From Entamoeba invadens IP1 (taxonomy: Eukaryota > Evosea > Mastigamoebida > Endamoebidae), in assembly GCF_000330505.1 (NCBI RefSeq), contig NW_004440432.1, forward strand, positions 3,971-67,970: a stretch of DNA of 64,000 bases. The letters are read 5' to 3'. Each line of letters starts with the position of its first letter. The first letter of the stretch is position 1. The translations under genes were made by a program, and so were the position numbers. Shown in pieces: positions 1 to 10,062 of the stretch. The notes under the pieces are model-generated. The model saw only the letters and a program-made list of their open reading frames with translations. It was not told where the DNA came from and searched no databases.

Positions 1-2048
1 TTTTAAGCATACCCTAAAAATGTTTGTGAATTAAGTAAAAGATGTAACAATATACTAACACAATAGAATTAATATCTAACCTCACAACAGTGGGTAAAAC
101 CAAACCTAATATATGTTCACTTTATCATCTCTTTCATAATATCTCTTTCTTACACTCGAAGTGTAATTGATTTATAAAGTGCTTAAATTGTGTTAAATAA
201 TTATTTTGTTAATTTGTTTTGTTTTTGCTTTGGACATCCTCTTTTAAACGATTTATGAATAATAAACACCACATATGATATATTTTATCAAAAAGTTAAA
301 CACCAAATTTATTTTTTTTAATTTAAAAAACAAAACCACCCAAACAAATTTGTTTTAATTTGAACTTATTTATTTATAAGGCTTAACTGTCAGAAATTTA
401 AAAATTTGGAGACCCTGGTTAGAGTAATAGTTTTAAAGAAATTTGTTTGTGTTTTTTTTGTTTTATTTAATAAAAACATATTATTTTTTATTATAATTAT
501 ACTATAAACAAAGTTGTACTGACACTTCAAAGTTGCACTGTTTTGAGAATTACTTTACTTTAAATCCATTTTTATAAATCTTACTCTTTTTTTATCAAGT
601 ATAAGGTTCATAGTTTTTTTAATTGAATATGTAAATTTATAAATTTTTACTTTTATGTGTTTATTGATTAGATTTGAATTATATTTAGTCAAATTTTCCA
701 AAAAAAACAAAAAATATTATTTTATGATTGTTCCTTATATCATGGATAGAATTTTTTTATCTTAAACCCATTTTGTGGCCATTTGTCTTTTTGATTTGTT
801 TTAAAAAAAAGGAAAATAAATTAAAAATCCGTAAAGACCACCAGAAAACTGTCGTACATCAGAAAATAGTCGTACACATTGTTTTAAGGTATTTTTCTGT
901 ATTAAGTCGGGTTTTTATTTTTTCAGAACCCAATTTTTTTCTGATTGTTTAGTCAAATTTTATATGTGAAAAATTATCCCCGATTTTTTGGTTTGTTTGA
1001 TACTAAAATCACAAGTGTACGACAATTTTCTTGCTGTAGACTATTTTCTGTTGGTCTTTACTTATATTTATTAAAACAAATCATCAATAATTAATTACTG
1101 TAAAACTAATTACATCCAGTGAAATAGTAACATTTTCATTTACATTTTGTGAATGGATTTATTATAACAATAAAGTTGGAAAAAAATATAGAGATAGAAA
1201 TTGTCATTACTTTTAGAAAAATGTTTTAATAACACCACAATTACAATATTCTTTGAGGCAGATATCACTAAAAATGATAATCATAATAATTTGATAAAGA
1301 CAAACCATCCACAGCAACAATTGAAATAATCTTCACTAGATCTGGCATGAGATTTTTGAAAAAAAGCCAAATTGCAAAACAAAATTTAACAAAAAAATAA
1401 AACCAAGATTCCCATTTATTCATAAAAGTACAAAATTAATAATAATTAGTCAAATTAAATTTTTATTTATTTAATTTTAAAGAGGGACTGTATTTTTTAA
1501 AAACACAAAAATTCACTTTAATCAAAAAGTTACAAATTTAAAATTGGACTTTCTAAAAAGTTTTGGTTATTACAAAAATTATCGTTGGTGTTAAACAGAA
1601 TATTTTAATTGCACTGATTTGACAAAAAAAACTTTATGTTCAATAAAAAAACACATTTTCAAAGACATTAGAAAACTTGTAAAATCATCGATTAATGGAA
1701 AAAATAGTAATGGATGGAATATTCAAAAATTGTCCTAATAATTTTAAACTTAAATAAATAAGGCATTAACTTAATTGAAATACGACCGTTGCGAAACATA
1801 AAGTTTTGACAATAAATTGTTTGTTATTTAATATAAAGAATTGTTTAACAATTGCTTGTATAAATTATTTGTTATTGTTTGATAGAATTGTAAATTATTA
1901 TTAATGTTAATATAATTATTAATAATTGAACAATTATTATTATAGTATTATTATTAAGATATATAACTATAAATAAAAATCAAACCCATAATTTATAAAA
2001 ATAGCAATTTTATAATTTATATATTGATGAGGCAATTTAAAACCATAA
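1..2048. other. AT-rich gene-poor stretch
   Basis: No convincing gene is seen. Open frames here are short, made of A/T runs and lack coding-like codon choice. The only structured item is the inverted repeat listed separately at 831-1061. Confidence 0.6.
831..1061. repeat. Long imperfect inverted repeat (MITE-like)
   Basis: The left arm begins GTAAAGACCACCAGAAAA and the right arm, read in reverse complement, begins GTAAAGACCAACAGAAAA. Similarity continues for about 57 bp on each side, including GTCGTACAC. The arm itself contains two roughly 18-bp tandem units (CAGAAAA..GTCGTACA). About 115 bp separates the arms. This looks like a non-autonomous inverted-repeat element or a long hairpin. No clear target-site duplication is visible, so the superfamily is not assigned. 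Confidence 0.6.
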
Positions 2049-2243
2049 TCAGACCGTACGACTAAGATCATTCTTAGAGTATGTCACTTTCTATGTTACA
2101 AATAAAATTCACAAAATAGGATGAAGACTTTCATTACTTCAGTGCCAAAAGGAGATACGCAGCAATGCACGATGAACTGCTTGTTGAGGGGTCGAGTGCG
2201 TGCACAACATTCTGAAATGAGAGGCACTGAAGTCTGTCTGACT
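2049..2243 (+). ncRNA. U3: U3 small nucleolar RNA (C/D box)
   Basis: U3 guides early pre-rRNA cleavage in the nucleolus. The 5' segment AGACCGTACGACTAAGATCA followed by TTCTTAGAGTATGTCAC follows the eukaryotic U3 5' domain (GAC box, box A GATCATT, then a GTGTGTTAC-like run). Downstream there are C-box-like GGATGAAG and CGATGAACT, and the molecule ends in a D-box-like TCTGAC. CTTCAGTGCC near position 2140 pairs with GGCACTGAAG near 2223, closing the 3' domain as expected. The length of about 195 nt fits a small U3. The exact ends are estimated. It is more GC-rich than its AT-rich surroundings. Confidence 0.8.
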
Positions 2244-2332
2244 ATTTTTTGTTTATTTTAATTGGTAGTATAATTTTTTAAAGAATTAAAGTTGATAAAT
2301 AAAACAACAATGAAAATACAATTAGATGGCAA

Positions 2333-2569
2333 TCAGATGAGAGCAAATTGTGAGCGTATTTCAACACGTGTTAATATTTTTCCTTTTGGTTTCCTGTTCT
2401 TGAGATTTTGATAAGCCCACCGTTTTTGTTTCTTATCGTCTTGCTTGTCAAGTGTGATGTATGTGACCGTTTTGACTGTCTTCTTATGTAAAGGCGTGTT
2501 GTGTTTTATTGCAACAATTTCAAACATTTCCAAGTGAAACACCATGCTTGCTGACAATTGGTTTGACAT
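2333..2569 (-). CDS. Short hypothetical ORF, doubtful
   Basis: A lysine-rich frame of about 78 residues opens at the ATG whose codon ends near 2569 (MSNQLSASMVFHLE...). The frame continues upstream only through non-ATG codons to a TGA. No family is recognised. It is less A/T-skewed than other intergenic frames nearby, so it could be a small gene or a remnant. A 13-bp perfect hairpin lies immediately upstream of it. Confidence 0.25.
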   Translation of the reverse strand: MSNQLSASMVFHLEMFEIVAIKHNTPLHKKTVKTVTYITLDKQDDKKQKRWAYQNLKNRKPKGKILTRVEIRSQFALI

Positions 2570-2613
2570 AAGATCTTTTTTGTATGCAACGTGACTTGTC
2601 AACACAATTCATT

Positions 2614-2648
2614 TGTCAAGACTCAATCTCAAACTTTGAGTCTTGACA
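2614..2648. repeat. Perfect 13-bp stem hairpin
   Basis: TGTCAAGACTCAA is followed after a 9-nt loop by its exact reverse complement TTGAGTCTTGACA. It sits upstream of the small minus-strand frame and could be a palindromic regulatory site or a transposon footprint. Confidence 0.6.
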
Positions 2649-2649
2649 C

Positions 2650-3650
2650 TTTGATAAATACAAAAATACTATTGGAAAAAATTTTTTATATTTTAAAAGT
2701 GTTGTGAAGAAATAAATTTCGTTAAAGCAGGAATAAATATAATATTATACCATCTTAAGTTTTTTTCTCAAGAACTTCAGAATCGCTAAGCTCCTTTTAC
2801 AAGTTTTTGGTTGTAAAAAAATAAAAAATTGAATAAGTTAAATATTTTCATCACAGTTAGTTGTTATATATTGCATCTAATTTGAAGAATTTGAAATTTG
2901 TTTGCTCATCATCAAGTGTGTCCAATTTTGACATACTTGCCCAAAATTCTGCACACTTAAAAGAGTCGAAGATGACAAGAACTTTTTTATTGTGTTTAAT
3001 TGTTCCTAATATTTAAACAACATTTGTTGAAAATATCACCGTCATTCTTTAATGTTATGTCTTGTATTTCAGTTTGAACATATTTATTTATTGTTTAAAT
3101 TCAATTTTTATTGACTATTGCCATATTTGCAATGAAAAAGTCTAAAACTGTGTTAACCCATGTTTAAATGTTGTGTTATATAGTAATCCAATTGTTTATT
3201 AATATCGAGAAGTTTTTAAAATCACAAAGTTGTGAAAAAAAAGAAGATATTTTTTTTAATTTTTAAAATTAATTGAAATGTTTTAACTTCAGAAACATTA
3301 ATTGATTAAATTAGTTATTTATACATTGTTTTAATGTTAATATAATACAATCAACTTTACCAACAGTTACACCTCTATATGTGGATTTTCTCAAAAACAC
3401 GTTATTCGCAAACAAGTTTTTAAATTATTTTAAAAAAACTCTTATTTTGATATTAATCTTAAGTATACATCTCTTAAATAATAAATTACCATACCCTTTT
3501 ATATTAATAAATTTTGTTGTTTTGTGTTTGTCTTTATAAAACATTAACACAAACATCTTTGTCTTTATGTTAAGTATAAAAAACATTATACTGTAATTTT
3601 TTTGTTTTAAGTTATCCAAATTATCGTCGGTAATGTACTTTTAAAAAATA
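2650..3650. other. AT-rich gene-poor stretch
   Basis: I see no gene, RNA or repeat here that I can support. The open frame at 3425-3619 is a product of A/T runs. Confidence 0.5.
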
Positions 3651-3830
3651 TAGCCGTGTTGCTTCGGCCAAAGACCTCTAGCCCGACGGGCAGATCAAAG
3701 GCGTCAAGAGGACAGGGCCTTCTTTATTTCAACGAGCATCAGTCTTATTCAAACGAGCTCAGCCAAATGAATCTTCTTGCATTTGGTGCTGGTGACGAAT
3801 TGAGTTGGTCACACTCGATCACTTGCTAAT
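3651..3830 (+). ncRNA. Unidentified structured RNA candidate
   Basis: A block of about 180 bp stands out as near 50 percent GC between stretches that are far more AT-rich. It can form several hairpins: GCCG..CGGC at its 5' end, GCCC-GAC-GGGC inside a CCTCT/AGAGG helix, GCCAAATG..CATTTGG, and GTGAC..GTCAC. No long reading frame is present. I compared it mentally with U1, U2, U4, U5, U6, 5S, SRP, RNase P and RNase MRP and found no convincing match. The strand is not established: the reverse complement ends in a TATATTTTTT run that could be a Pol III terminator. Confidence 0.5.
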
Positions 3831-3839
3831 CAATAATCA

Positions 3840-4837
3840 ACTTTTTATTAATTATTATATGATTTATATTTTCGAAAAATTATGGGGTTTTTATTAATAA
3901 TTAAAAAAATTATTAAAATATTAATAAATTTTTAATATATATTTTTACTATATAAATTAAACATCAAAAATAGTTTTTTAAACTATAAACCAAATTAAAT
4001 CAAACTCATTATCACTTTATATTTTTAAAATTAATTTTGAATTATATTGGGGCGGTCAATTTATGTTTGCATTACTATGTCTTGAAGTAAATGACTTTAT
4101 TGTTCATCAAATAAACAATATTTTATTGTCCAAGTTTTATTGCTTTAATAATTTATGACATCTTTCTTCTAAATTAATTGCTTTCGTATTATTAAAGATA
4201 TTAACCAAACGCTTATCATTTGCATTAATGCTTATGTTATTTTTATTTTGTCAATAAACATTTTAACTTTTAAAAGTTGTTGTTTTTTTGGAAATTAAAA
4301 AAAAATGTATCTGCATCAAAGTTTTTAATATTGTCAATAAAAATACCAATTTATATTCAATTATCATAAACAATTATAACTGTTACAAATTATATGATTT
4401 TATTTTTTTTTTCTGAAATAATTATCAATTGTATTGTTTTTATTATCTAAAATACATCAATAATTGTTAATATAAATATAATTCTTATCTATGCTGTATT
4501 TTTTGTTTATTTATCAGTATTTTGAAACATAAACTTGTGCCCGATTTTTAAAATCTGTCATCCACATAAACAACTGTTTTGTGAATAACAAATTGCACCC
4601 ACCAATTAACATTATTTTATACTGTTTTATTTTATTTTGCTTTTTAATTTCTCAATTATTTAGTTGATAAAAATAAAAAACATTTATTTGAATTTAATAG
4701 TTTTTTATTTTTTTGATTTGTGTTCAATAATTAACAAAAATAGTGTCATTTTAGTTGTTTTGATTGTTCGTTCAAAATTCAAACTGAAAAACTCAAAATA
4801 TTATAAAAACAATTTTATAATCAAAAAATATTAATAT
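3840..4837. other. AT-rich upstream region
   Basis: Very A/T-rich DNA upstream of the BspA-like gene. No frame, RNA or clear GAACT box adjacent to the start codon could be identified. Confidence 0.5.
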
Positions 4838-6628
4838 ATGAACCATTTAGATGGCTTCCACATTATGATAGTTTCGAAATACTTTTCTTCTTTCCAAGAC
4901 TTCATATCTCTTGAATTAGTATGTAAGAAATACGCTTCAACTATGTCTAAGTTTCATTACAACCCAATTCCTCTTACCCGAAGTAAACTGATTTTTTTCG
5001 AAAATTTAGAGACTTTAATTCTCTGGCCAAAAGACAATTTTTTGGCTTTTAAACACTTGACATCATACTTTTACAGGGAGTTTTACCGCATTATTGTCTA
5101 CGAAGAAGTTGACTACAAAACTGCTATAAACATGCTCGACATGTATTCTGAAAACAAATTCCAATCAATTAAAGACACTCGTGTTCGAATGCACTCGATT
5201 ATTTTCAAAAATGTTGTGTACACACAAAAAGACAAAATTGCTTTCAACAGTCATTTGTCTGATTTGGTCACCAAAATCGATGAAAAGTGCTTTTTTAATG
5301 AACAAGAAATGAAATCCATAAATATACCAACTACAATCACATGTATTGATAACGAATCGTTCTTTCAATGTACTTCTCTAACATCTTTTATATTTCCATT
5401 GTCACTGAGACGAATATGTGATAAATCTTTTGCTGAATGTCGATCATTAGTCGAAGTAGTCTTCCCAAGTCGACTTACCTCTATCGGGTCACTATGTTTT
5501 TATGGGTGTTATTCTCTCACCTCGGTGAAGTTCCCGAGACATTTAAAACACATTAACAATTATGCTTTTAAATTCTGTTGGAACATTAAGACATTGTCAT
5601 TCCCAAACCTTCTATCAAAAATTAATTATGGAACTTTCCAAGACTGTAAAAACTTAAGTTGGATAAAATTGCCAAGTCGTCTTTTTGAAATAAGTTATTT
5701 AGCTTTTTCAGGCTGTCAAAAATTATTAGACCTTGATATTCCCAAGAGTGTCGAGTCACTCAAAAGTATGTGTTTTTCCAATTGTAAATCTCTTTCAAAA
5801 ATAGTGTTAGAATATGGTCTGAAGAGTATTGGAGAAAATTGTTTCAATGGGTGTATCTCATTGAATACAATAGAAATTCCAGACTCTGTTACTGAAATTG
5901 GTTGGCAGGCATTTGCCGAGTGTACACAACTCCAAAAAGTCGTGATGTCAAAGTCACTCACCACATTAAATAGAGAAACTTTCAAAAATTGTTTTTCCAT
6001 GACTGAATTTGTGTTTGCATATGGGACCAAGTCGATAAAAAGTATTCAACCGTCGTGCTTCATCGATTGCGAATCTTTAAAATGTATTGATATACCCGAG
6101 GGTGTCATTGATATTTCAAATGATAGTTTTCTACGTTGTACGTCTCTCTCTGAAATCACTTTTCCATACACAGTCGAATCATTTGGGGTTCAAAGTTTTT
6201 ATTGTTGTTTAACTCTTGAAAGTATTGAACTGCCAAAAAACATAAAGAAACTTCAAGTCTCGTGTTTTGAAAATTGTAGAAATTTGAGTGTTGTACACTT
6301 CCCACAAAATTTAACAATGATTGGAACACAATGTTTTGCTTCTTGTGTTAATTTGGAAAAGGTGGAAGGTATAGATGGAGTGGTAATTGTCGGTCCTTTT
6401 GCTTTTCAAAAGTGTGAAAAGTTGAGTTCTATTATATTTGGTAACTCACTTAAAAGTATTGGAGAGAGATGTTTTGAAGAATGTATTAATTTACAACACG
6501 TTGAAATGCCCGATGAAGTGACCCATATCGGATATAATTGTTTCTTGAACTGCACTAAATTAAAGAAATTAAAGATACCTAGTGGTGTTCAAAATATCAA
6601 TTGTTTATTTGGAAAAAAAGAAAAATAA
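4838..6628 (+). CDS. BspA-like leucine-rich repeat protein
   Basis: The 596-residue protein starts with the N-terminal block usual for Entamoeba BspA-like proteins (LDGFHIMIVSKYF, then LELVCKKYAS), resembling an F-box-like helix pair. From about residue 150 to the end it is an array of roughly 23-residue repeats of the LRR_5 type, with the pattern CFxxCxxLxxIxIPxxVxxI. Such proteins form large families in Entamoeba, and some are reported at the cell surface despite lacking an ordinary signal peptide. None is seen here. The frame is intact, starts at ATG and ends in a short lysine-rich tail. Function beyond protein binding cannot be read from sequence. Confidence 0.9.
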   Translation: MNHLDGFHIMIVSKYFSSFQDFISLELVCKKYASTMSKFHYNPIPLTRSKLIFFENLETLILWPKDNFLAFKHLTSYFYREFYRIIVYEEVDYKTAINMLDMYSENKFQSIKDTRVRMHSIIFKNVVYTQKDKIAFNSHLSDLVTKIDEKCFFNEQEMKSINIPTTITCIDNESFFQCTSLTSFIFPLSLRRICDKSFAECRSLVEVVFPSRLTSIGSLCFYGCYSLTSVKFPRHLKHINNYAFKFCWNIKTLSFPNLLSKINYGTFQDCKNLSWIKLPSRLFEISYLAFSGCQKLLDLDIPKSVESLKSMCFSNCKSLSKIVLEYGLKSIGENCFNGCISLNTIEIPDSVTEIGWQAFAECTQLQKVVMSKSLTTLNRETFKNCFSMTEFVFAYGTKSIKSIQPSCFIDCESLKCIDIPEGVIDISNDSFLRCTSLSEITFPYTVESFGVQSFYCCLTLESIELPKNIKKLQVSCFENCRNLSVVHFPQNLTMIGTQCFASCVNLEKVEGIDGVVIVGPFAFQKCEKLSSIIFGNSLKSIGERCFEECINLQHVEMPDEVTHIGYNCFLNCTKLKKLKIPSGVQNINCLFGKKEK

Positions 6629-6825
6629 ACACATAAAATAATTGAAAATAGATTACCGTTTTTTAATATTATATTAATACCATATAGTTAAAAATATCAT
6701 TTTATAATTAAAATAGTATATTTAACTATATTATGTTAAATTTACACCATTTTTTACAACAATTATATTACGACAATGATATAAGACTAATTTATAAGAA
6801 ACTGGCACAATTTCTTGAATGACTA

Positions 6826-7005
6826 CAGTAAAACCTCCCAAGAGTGGTACCTCTAAAGAGCAAGTTCTCTCAAAAGCAAACGTTTTCAGAATGAAACTAA
6901 AAATAGAGTTCTCTATCGAGCGGTAATTAGGGTTTGATTGGCTAAAAATGCCCGCTCTTGAGAAATAAAAATTTTAAACTTTCCCACTCTTTGGAGGTTT
7001 TACTG
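6826..7005. mobile_element. Pogo/Tigger-type MITE, TA-flanked
   Basis: The element begins CAGTAAAACCTCCCAAGAG and ends with the reverse complement of CAGTAAAACCTCCAAAGAG, giving near-perfect terminal inverted repeats of about 22 bp. It is flanked on both sides by TA, the target duplication of the Tc1/mariner/pogo superfamily. At 180 bp it has no coding capacity and must depend on a transposase made elsewhere. CAGT-initial TIRs are typical of the pogo/Tigger branch. A broken pogo-type transposase lies at 14.3-15.8 kb, but its own termini were not found, so a link is not proven. Confidence 0.85.
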
Positions 7006-7094
7006 TACTTCATTTGGAAAGTTTCTGAGTGTTTTATAAAGAACACTTTTGATTAAAAAAGTACAAATAAAATTAAAAAACAAGAATTTATCAT

Positions 7095-8333
7095 TTAAAT
7101 TTCTCCATCTTTAATTTCTTCCAAATTCATCAATTTCAACATTCTATTGATCCTCTCAATAAGCCAATTTTTGTGATCAAACTCAATCCAGTCTTTTGGA
7201 AACATATCCAAATTGCCAATGTAAGCACCCAATACAGCTCCAACAACTGCCGCATTTGTGTCTGCATCTCCCGCTTCATAGGTCACAGCCATCAACACAC
7301 TTTCGATTATTTCCTTGTCACCTTTTCCATCATTTTTCATTATTTGTGCCTCTCTGACTCCCCACACTGCGCATCCAACTGGCTTATAAGTGTATCCAAT
7401 CAATTTATTCAACTCAAGTTGTTCTAAACTTTGTGGATTTGTGAATTTATCGAAATCAGAATAAAACTCTTTGTTGTTTTCTATGTACTTTCTTCCTCTT
7501 TCTCGTGCGAAATTGATCGCTTTTTGGCAATCACACTCGCCTCGTAGAAATTCCCCAATTAAATTGACTATTATAGATACAGAGGCCTGGCATCGTGGGT
7601 CGTAGTGAGTCACCTTCCCAAATGTGTTTGTCGTCTCTTCCACCTTTTCGATATCCCAAAAATAAGGAATCGCAGCAATCGAAGTCCTCATCACACTTCC
7701 ATTAGACGCACGCCGTCCTCCTTTTCCCCAAACTTCCATTGAATTTTTGATGGGCGTTTTGTTGAAGTTTTTAGACGACAAAACACTTCGCGTGTGGATG
7801 CCAACATCCGACGGCTTTATATCGCCGACTTCGGAAAACCCGAAATTGTACCAATAGAGACAACGTGCTGCAAAATCTTCTGGAACACAATTTCCATTGT
7901 TTGCTACCAAAGAGTCGAGTATTAGAAGCGACTGATCGGTGTCGTCAGTCCAGTCGACACATTTCCAGTCCATATTCATCCATTTGGAACGATGAGTATC
8001 TTTTAAATAACATGAAAATGTGATTCTCTCGTTTTTATAAATCAATTCGGCCTGTTCTTTAGAGAGAAATTCAGTTGAAAGACCAACAGCGTCGCCGACA
8101 GCTTGACCAAAAATTGTGGAAATTATTTTTGAACGAATGTTTTGAAACTCTTTTGGAAAAGAAAGAGGAATAAATTTCTTTGGCAATGGATTTGGATATT
8201 CAGTGAAAGGAAGATGGCGGTTTAGGCATTCCATTTTAGCATATAGTAGTGCTTCTGGAATTGGGAGACAATACCTTGATTGTGTTGGATCAGCAAAAAC
8301 GTTTTTGTTGTATTCATTAGATTGAATTGACAT
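7095..8333 (-). CDS. ADP-ribosylglycohydrolase family protein
   Basis: The predicted enzyme removes ADP-ribose from proteins or related substrates (DraG/ARH fold). Visible motifs are IFGQAVGDAVGLSTEF (about residues 74-89), the metal-binding WTDDTD (about 128-133), a SNGSVMRTS segment in the middle, and the C-terminal metal site GDADTNAAVVGAVLGA. The acidic residues expected to bind two Mg2+ ions are therefore present. The 412-residue length is somewhat longer than bacterial DraG because of a roughly 65-residue N-terminal extension of no recognised type. Start is ATG. The gene lies between a MITE and an intact transposon. The exact substrate is not known. Confidence 0.9.
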   Translation of the reverse strand: MSIQSNEYNKNVFADPTQSRYCLPIPEALLYAKMECLNRHLPFTEYPNPLPKKFIPLSFPKEFQNIRSKIISTIFGQAVGDAVGLSTEFLSKEQAELIYKNERITFSCYLKDTHRSKWMNMDWKCVDWTDDTDQSLLILDSLVANNGNCVPEDFAARCLYWYNFGFSEVGDIKPSDVGIHTRSVLSSKNFNKTPIKNSMEVWGKGGRRASNGSVMRTSIAAIPYFWDIEKVEETTNTFGKVTHYDPRCQASVSIIVNLIGEFLRGECDCQKAINFARERGRKYIENNKEFYSDFDKFTNPQSLEQLELNKLIGYTYKPVGCAVWGVREAQIMKNDGKGDKEIIESVLMAVTYEAGDADTNAAVVGAVLGAYIGNLDMFPKDWIEFDHKNWLIERINRMLKLMNLEEIKDGEI

Positions 8334-8435
8334 GGTTATGTGTATATATAAAAGAAGAAATCTAAATTGTTTTATGAAATTAAAAAGTTAAATATCATTT
8401 CATTCGATAAATTATCAAATTATAATTAAATATTA

Positions 8436-8710
8436 CAGTTAGTTTCATTTTGTTTAATAATTTTTTCAAAATTATAATGTTTTGTTTCAAAATAATGATA
8501 AAAATGTACCTTTAATCAACACTGTTTCAAAACAATAATTTATTGTTTCAAAAGAAAAACAATTGTTTCAAATTAATGAATAATTGTTTCATTAAATGAT
8601 TTATTTTACATTAATTATGACTAATTGTTGAAAAAACTTGTTTTTTTGTTTCAAATTTTTAATTATTTGTTTCAAAACTGTGTTTGAATTCTCAAAACAA
8701 TAAACACAAA
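8436..8710. repeat. Left 275-bp terminal inverted repeat
   Basis: Starts CAGTTAGTTTC next to a TA. It is identical by eye to the reverse complement of 10063-10337. About seven copies of a TTGTTTCAAA-like motif are spaced through it. Confidence 0.9.
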
Positions 8711-8724
8711 AAATTAAAAACCAG

Positions 8725-9972
8725 TTAAAGATCTTCCATTGCAAAAACTTTCACAGAAACAATATTAATAAAATTCATTACAATTCGTCTTATTTCAATT
8801 GGACTAATTTCATCAAAACACTTTGAGATGTTTTCAATCATATCTGCTATAGTCACATTATTCAATTTTCCAACTCGGACTTTCCATATTCCAAATACGT
8901 TTTCTATAGGGTTGCACTCTGGTGAGTAAGGCGCATTGAACAACACTTTGCACCCTCTGTCTTCTGCAAGTTGAACAATGTCATCTTTGTGGACTGAAGC
9001 ATTGTCCATGACAAATACAATCCTGCTTCCATCCGTTGTGAATGCCTCAATGAGGAATTTAAAATATTTAATAAATATTTCCCCATTAATAGTTTGGTTA
9101 AATAAAGTACAATATTTTGAACCGGTATCACTTATAGCACAGACGCACGATAAATTAAATGTCGACAATGGTTGTTCACGAAAATGTTTTTTTCCTCTAA
9201 CACCCCAATTTCTGGATCTGACATTGCCAACCTTCCAGTGACTCTCGTCGACAAAAACAACTTGATAACCCGAAGAAATAAATTGATCAAGTTCTCTTCT
9301 TTTTTGTACTCGTAGTAATTTGTTTTCCTGTGTGTTCGCTCTGGGACCTCTTATTGTGCACTCGGTAAAACTTAAAGGTGGAAGTTCGGCTACTTCCATT
9401 ATGTCTGGGTCTTTGATATATCGACTTATTGTTGAAATCGACACTACTTTTATATTAGTTCTTATTTCATTCAAAACACTATCTGCCAAATGTTTTTTGG
9501 TTTCTCTTAGTGTTTTATTTTCTATTGTTAATTTATTGGCTATTTCGGTGAGTAACTCAGGAGAATATTTTGGTTTTCTTCCCACTTTTTGAGTTTGCGT
9601 AATATCAATACCACCTTTCAGATACTTCAAATACCGTTTGACCATTTGTTCATTCATTTTGCTTTTTTCTTGATAATATCGCCAATCTTTGATTTCTCCG
9701 TGTTCACAGTATTCATTATAAAGTCTGTTTTTCTGGGACTGGGTCGCTTTAACATAGATTCTTTTTTGTTCTGTTTGTTTTGTTGTAATTTGTGTGTCTC
9801 CAAATGGTTGTGTTTCAGTGTTCCGCAAACTACTTGATCTTGAAATTTCATCTGTAGTTCTCAATTGTGCAAGTGGTACTACATCAAGAACTGGTTGTTG
9901 ATGAGGATCTTCTTGATTCAAAAATGATTGGACATTGTCTCTATGAATAAACTGAAAAGTGTTAACTGCCAT
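8725..9972 (-). CDS. Tc1/mariner (IS630-like) DDE transposase
   Basis: This 415-residue transposase would cut and re-insert the surrounding element. The N-terminal half carries helix-turn-helix-like segments around residues 70-180 (ending near VSISTISRYI). The catalytic core shows FVDESHWK (first Asp), VFVMDNASVH (second Asp) and the NPIENVFGIWK box (Glu). By my count 33 residues lie between the second Asp and the Glu, against 34 in Tc1. No stop or frameshift is present and the start is ATG. The gene fills the space between the TIRs with only a few bases to spare at the 3' end. Confidence 0.93.
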   Translation of the reverse strand: MAVNTFQFIHRDNVQSFLNQEDPHQQPVLDVVPLAQLRTTDEISRSSSLRNTETQPFGDTQITTKQTEQKRIYVKATQSQKNRLYNEYCEHGEIKDWRYYQEKSKMNEQMVKRYLKYLKGGIDITQTQKVGRKPKYSPELLTEIANKLTIENKTLRETKKHLADSVLNEIRTNIKVVSISTISRYIKDPDIMEVAELPPLSFTECTIRGPRANTQENKLLRVQKRRELDQFISSGYQVVFVDESHWKVGNVRSRNWGVRGKKHFREQPLSTFNLSCVCAISDTGSKYCTLFNQTINGEIFIKYFKFLIEAFTTDGSRIVFVMDNASVHKDDIVQLAEDRGCKVLFNAPYSPECNPIENVFGIWKVRVGKLNNVTIADMIENISKCFDEISPIEIRRIVMNFINIVSVKVFAMEDL

Positions 9973-10062
9973 TGAAAATATAGATTTAAATGGTGTTTAA
10001 ATATATACATTTTTTATTTTCCCAGTTAGTTATTGTCAAAATGTGTTTGTTTTCATTGTTTG

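Noticed and set aside
728..952. 74-residue open frame
   Set aside because: Starts at a non-ATG codon, consists of A/T-run residues (F, I, K), and overlaps the arm of the inverted repeat.
3651..3830. Identification of this block as U2 snRNA
   Set aside because: A CTTCGGCC and an AGATCAAAG resemble the U2 5' end, but the branch-point-binding GTAGTA segment is missing and the spacing is wrong.
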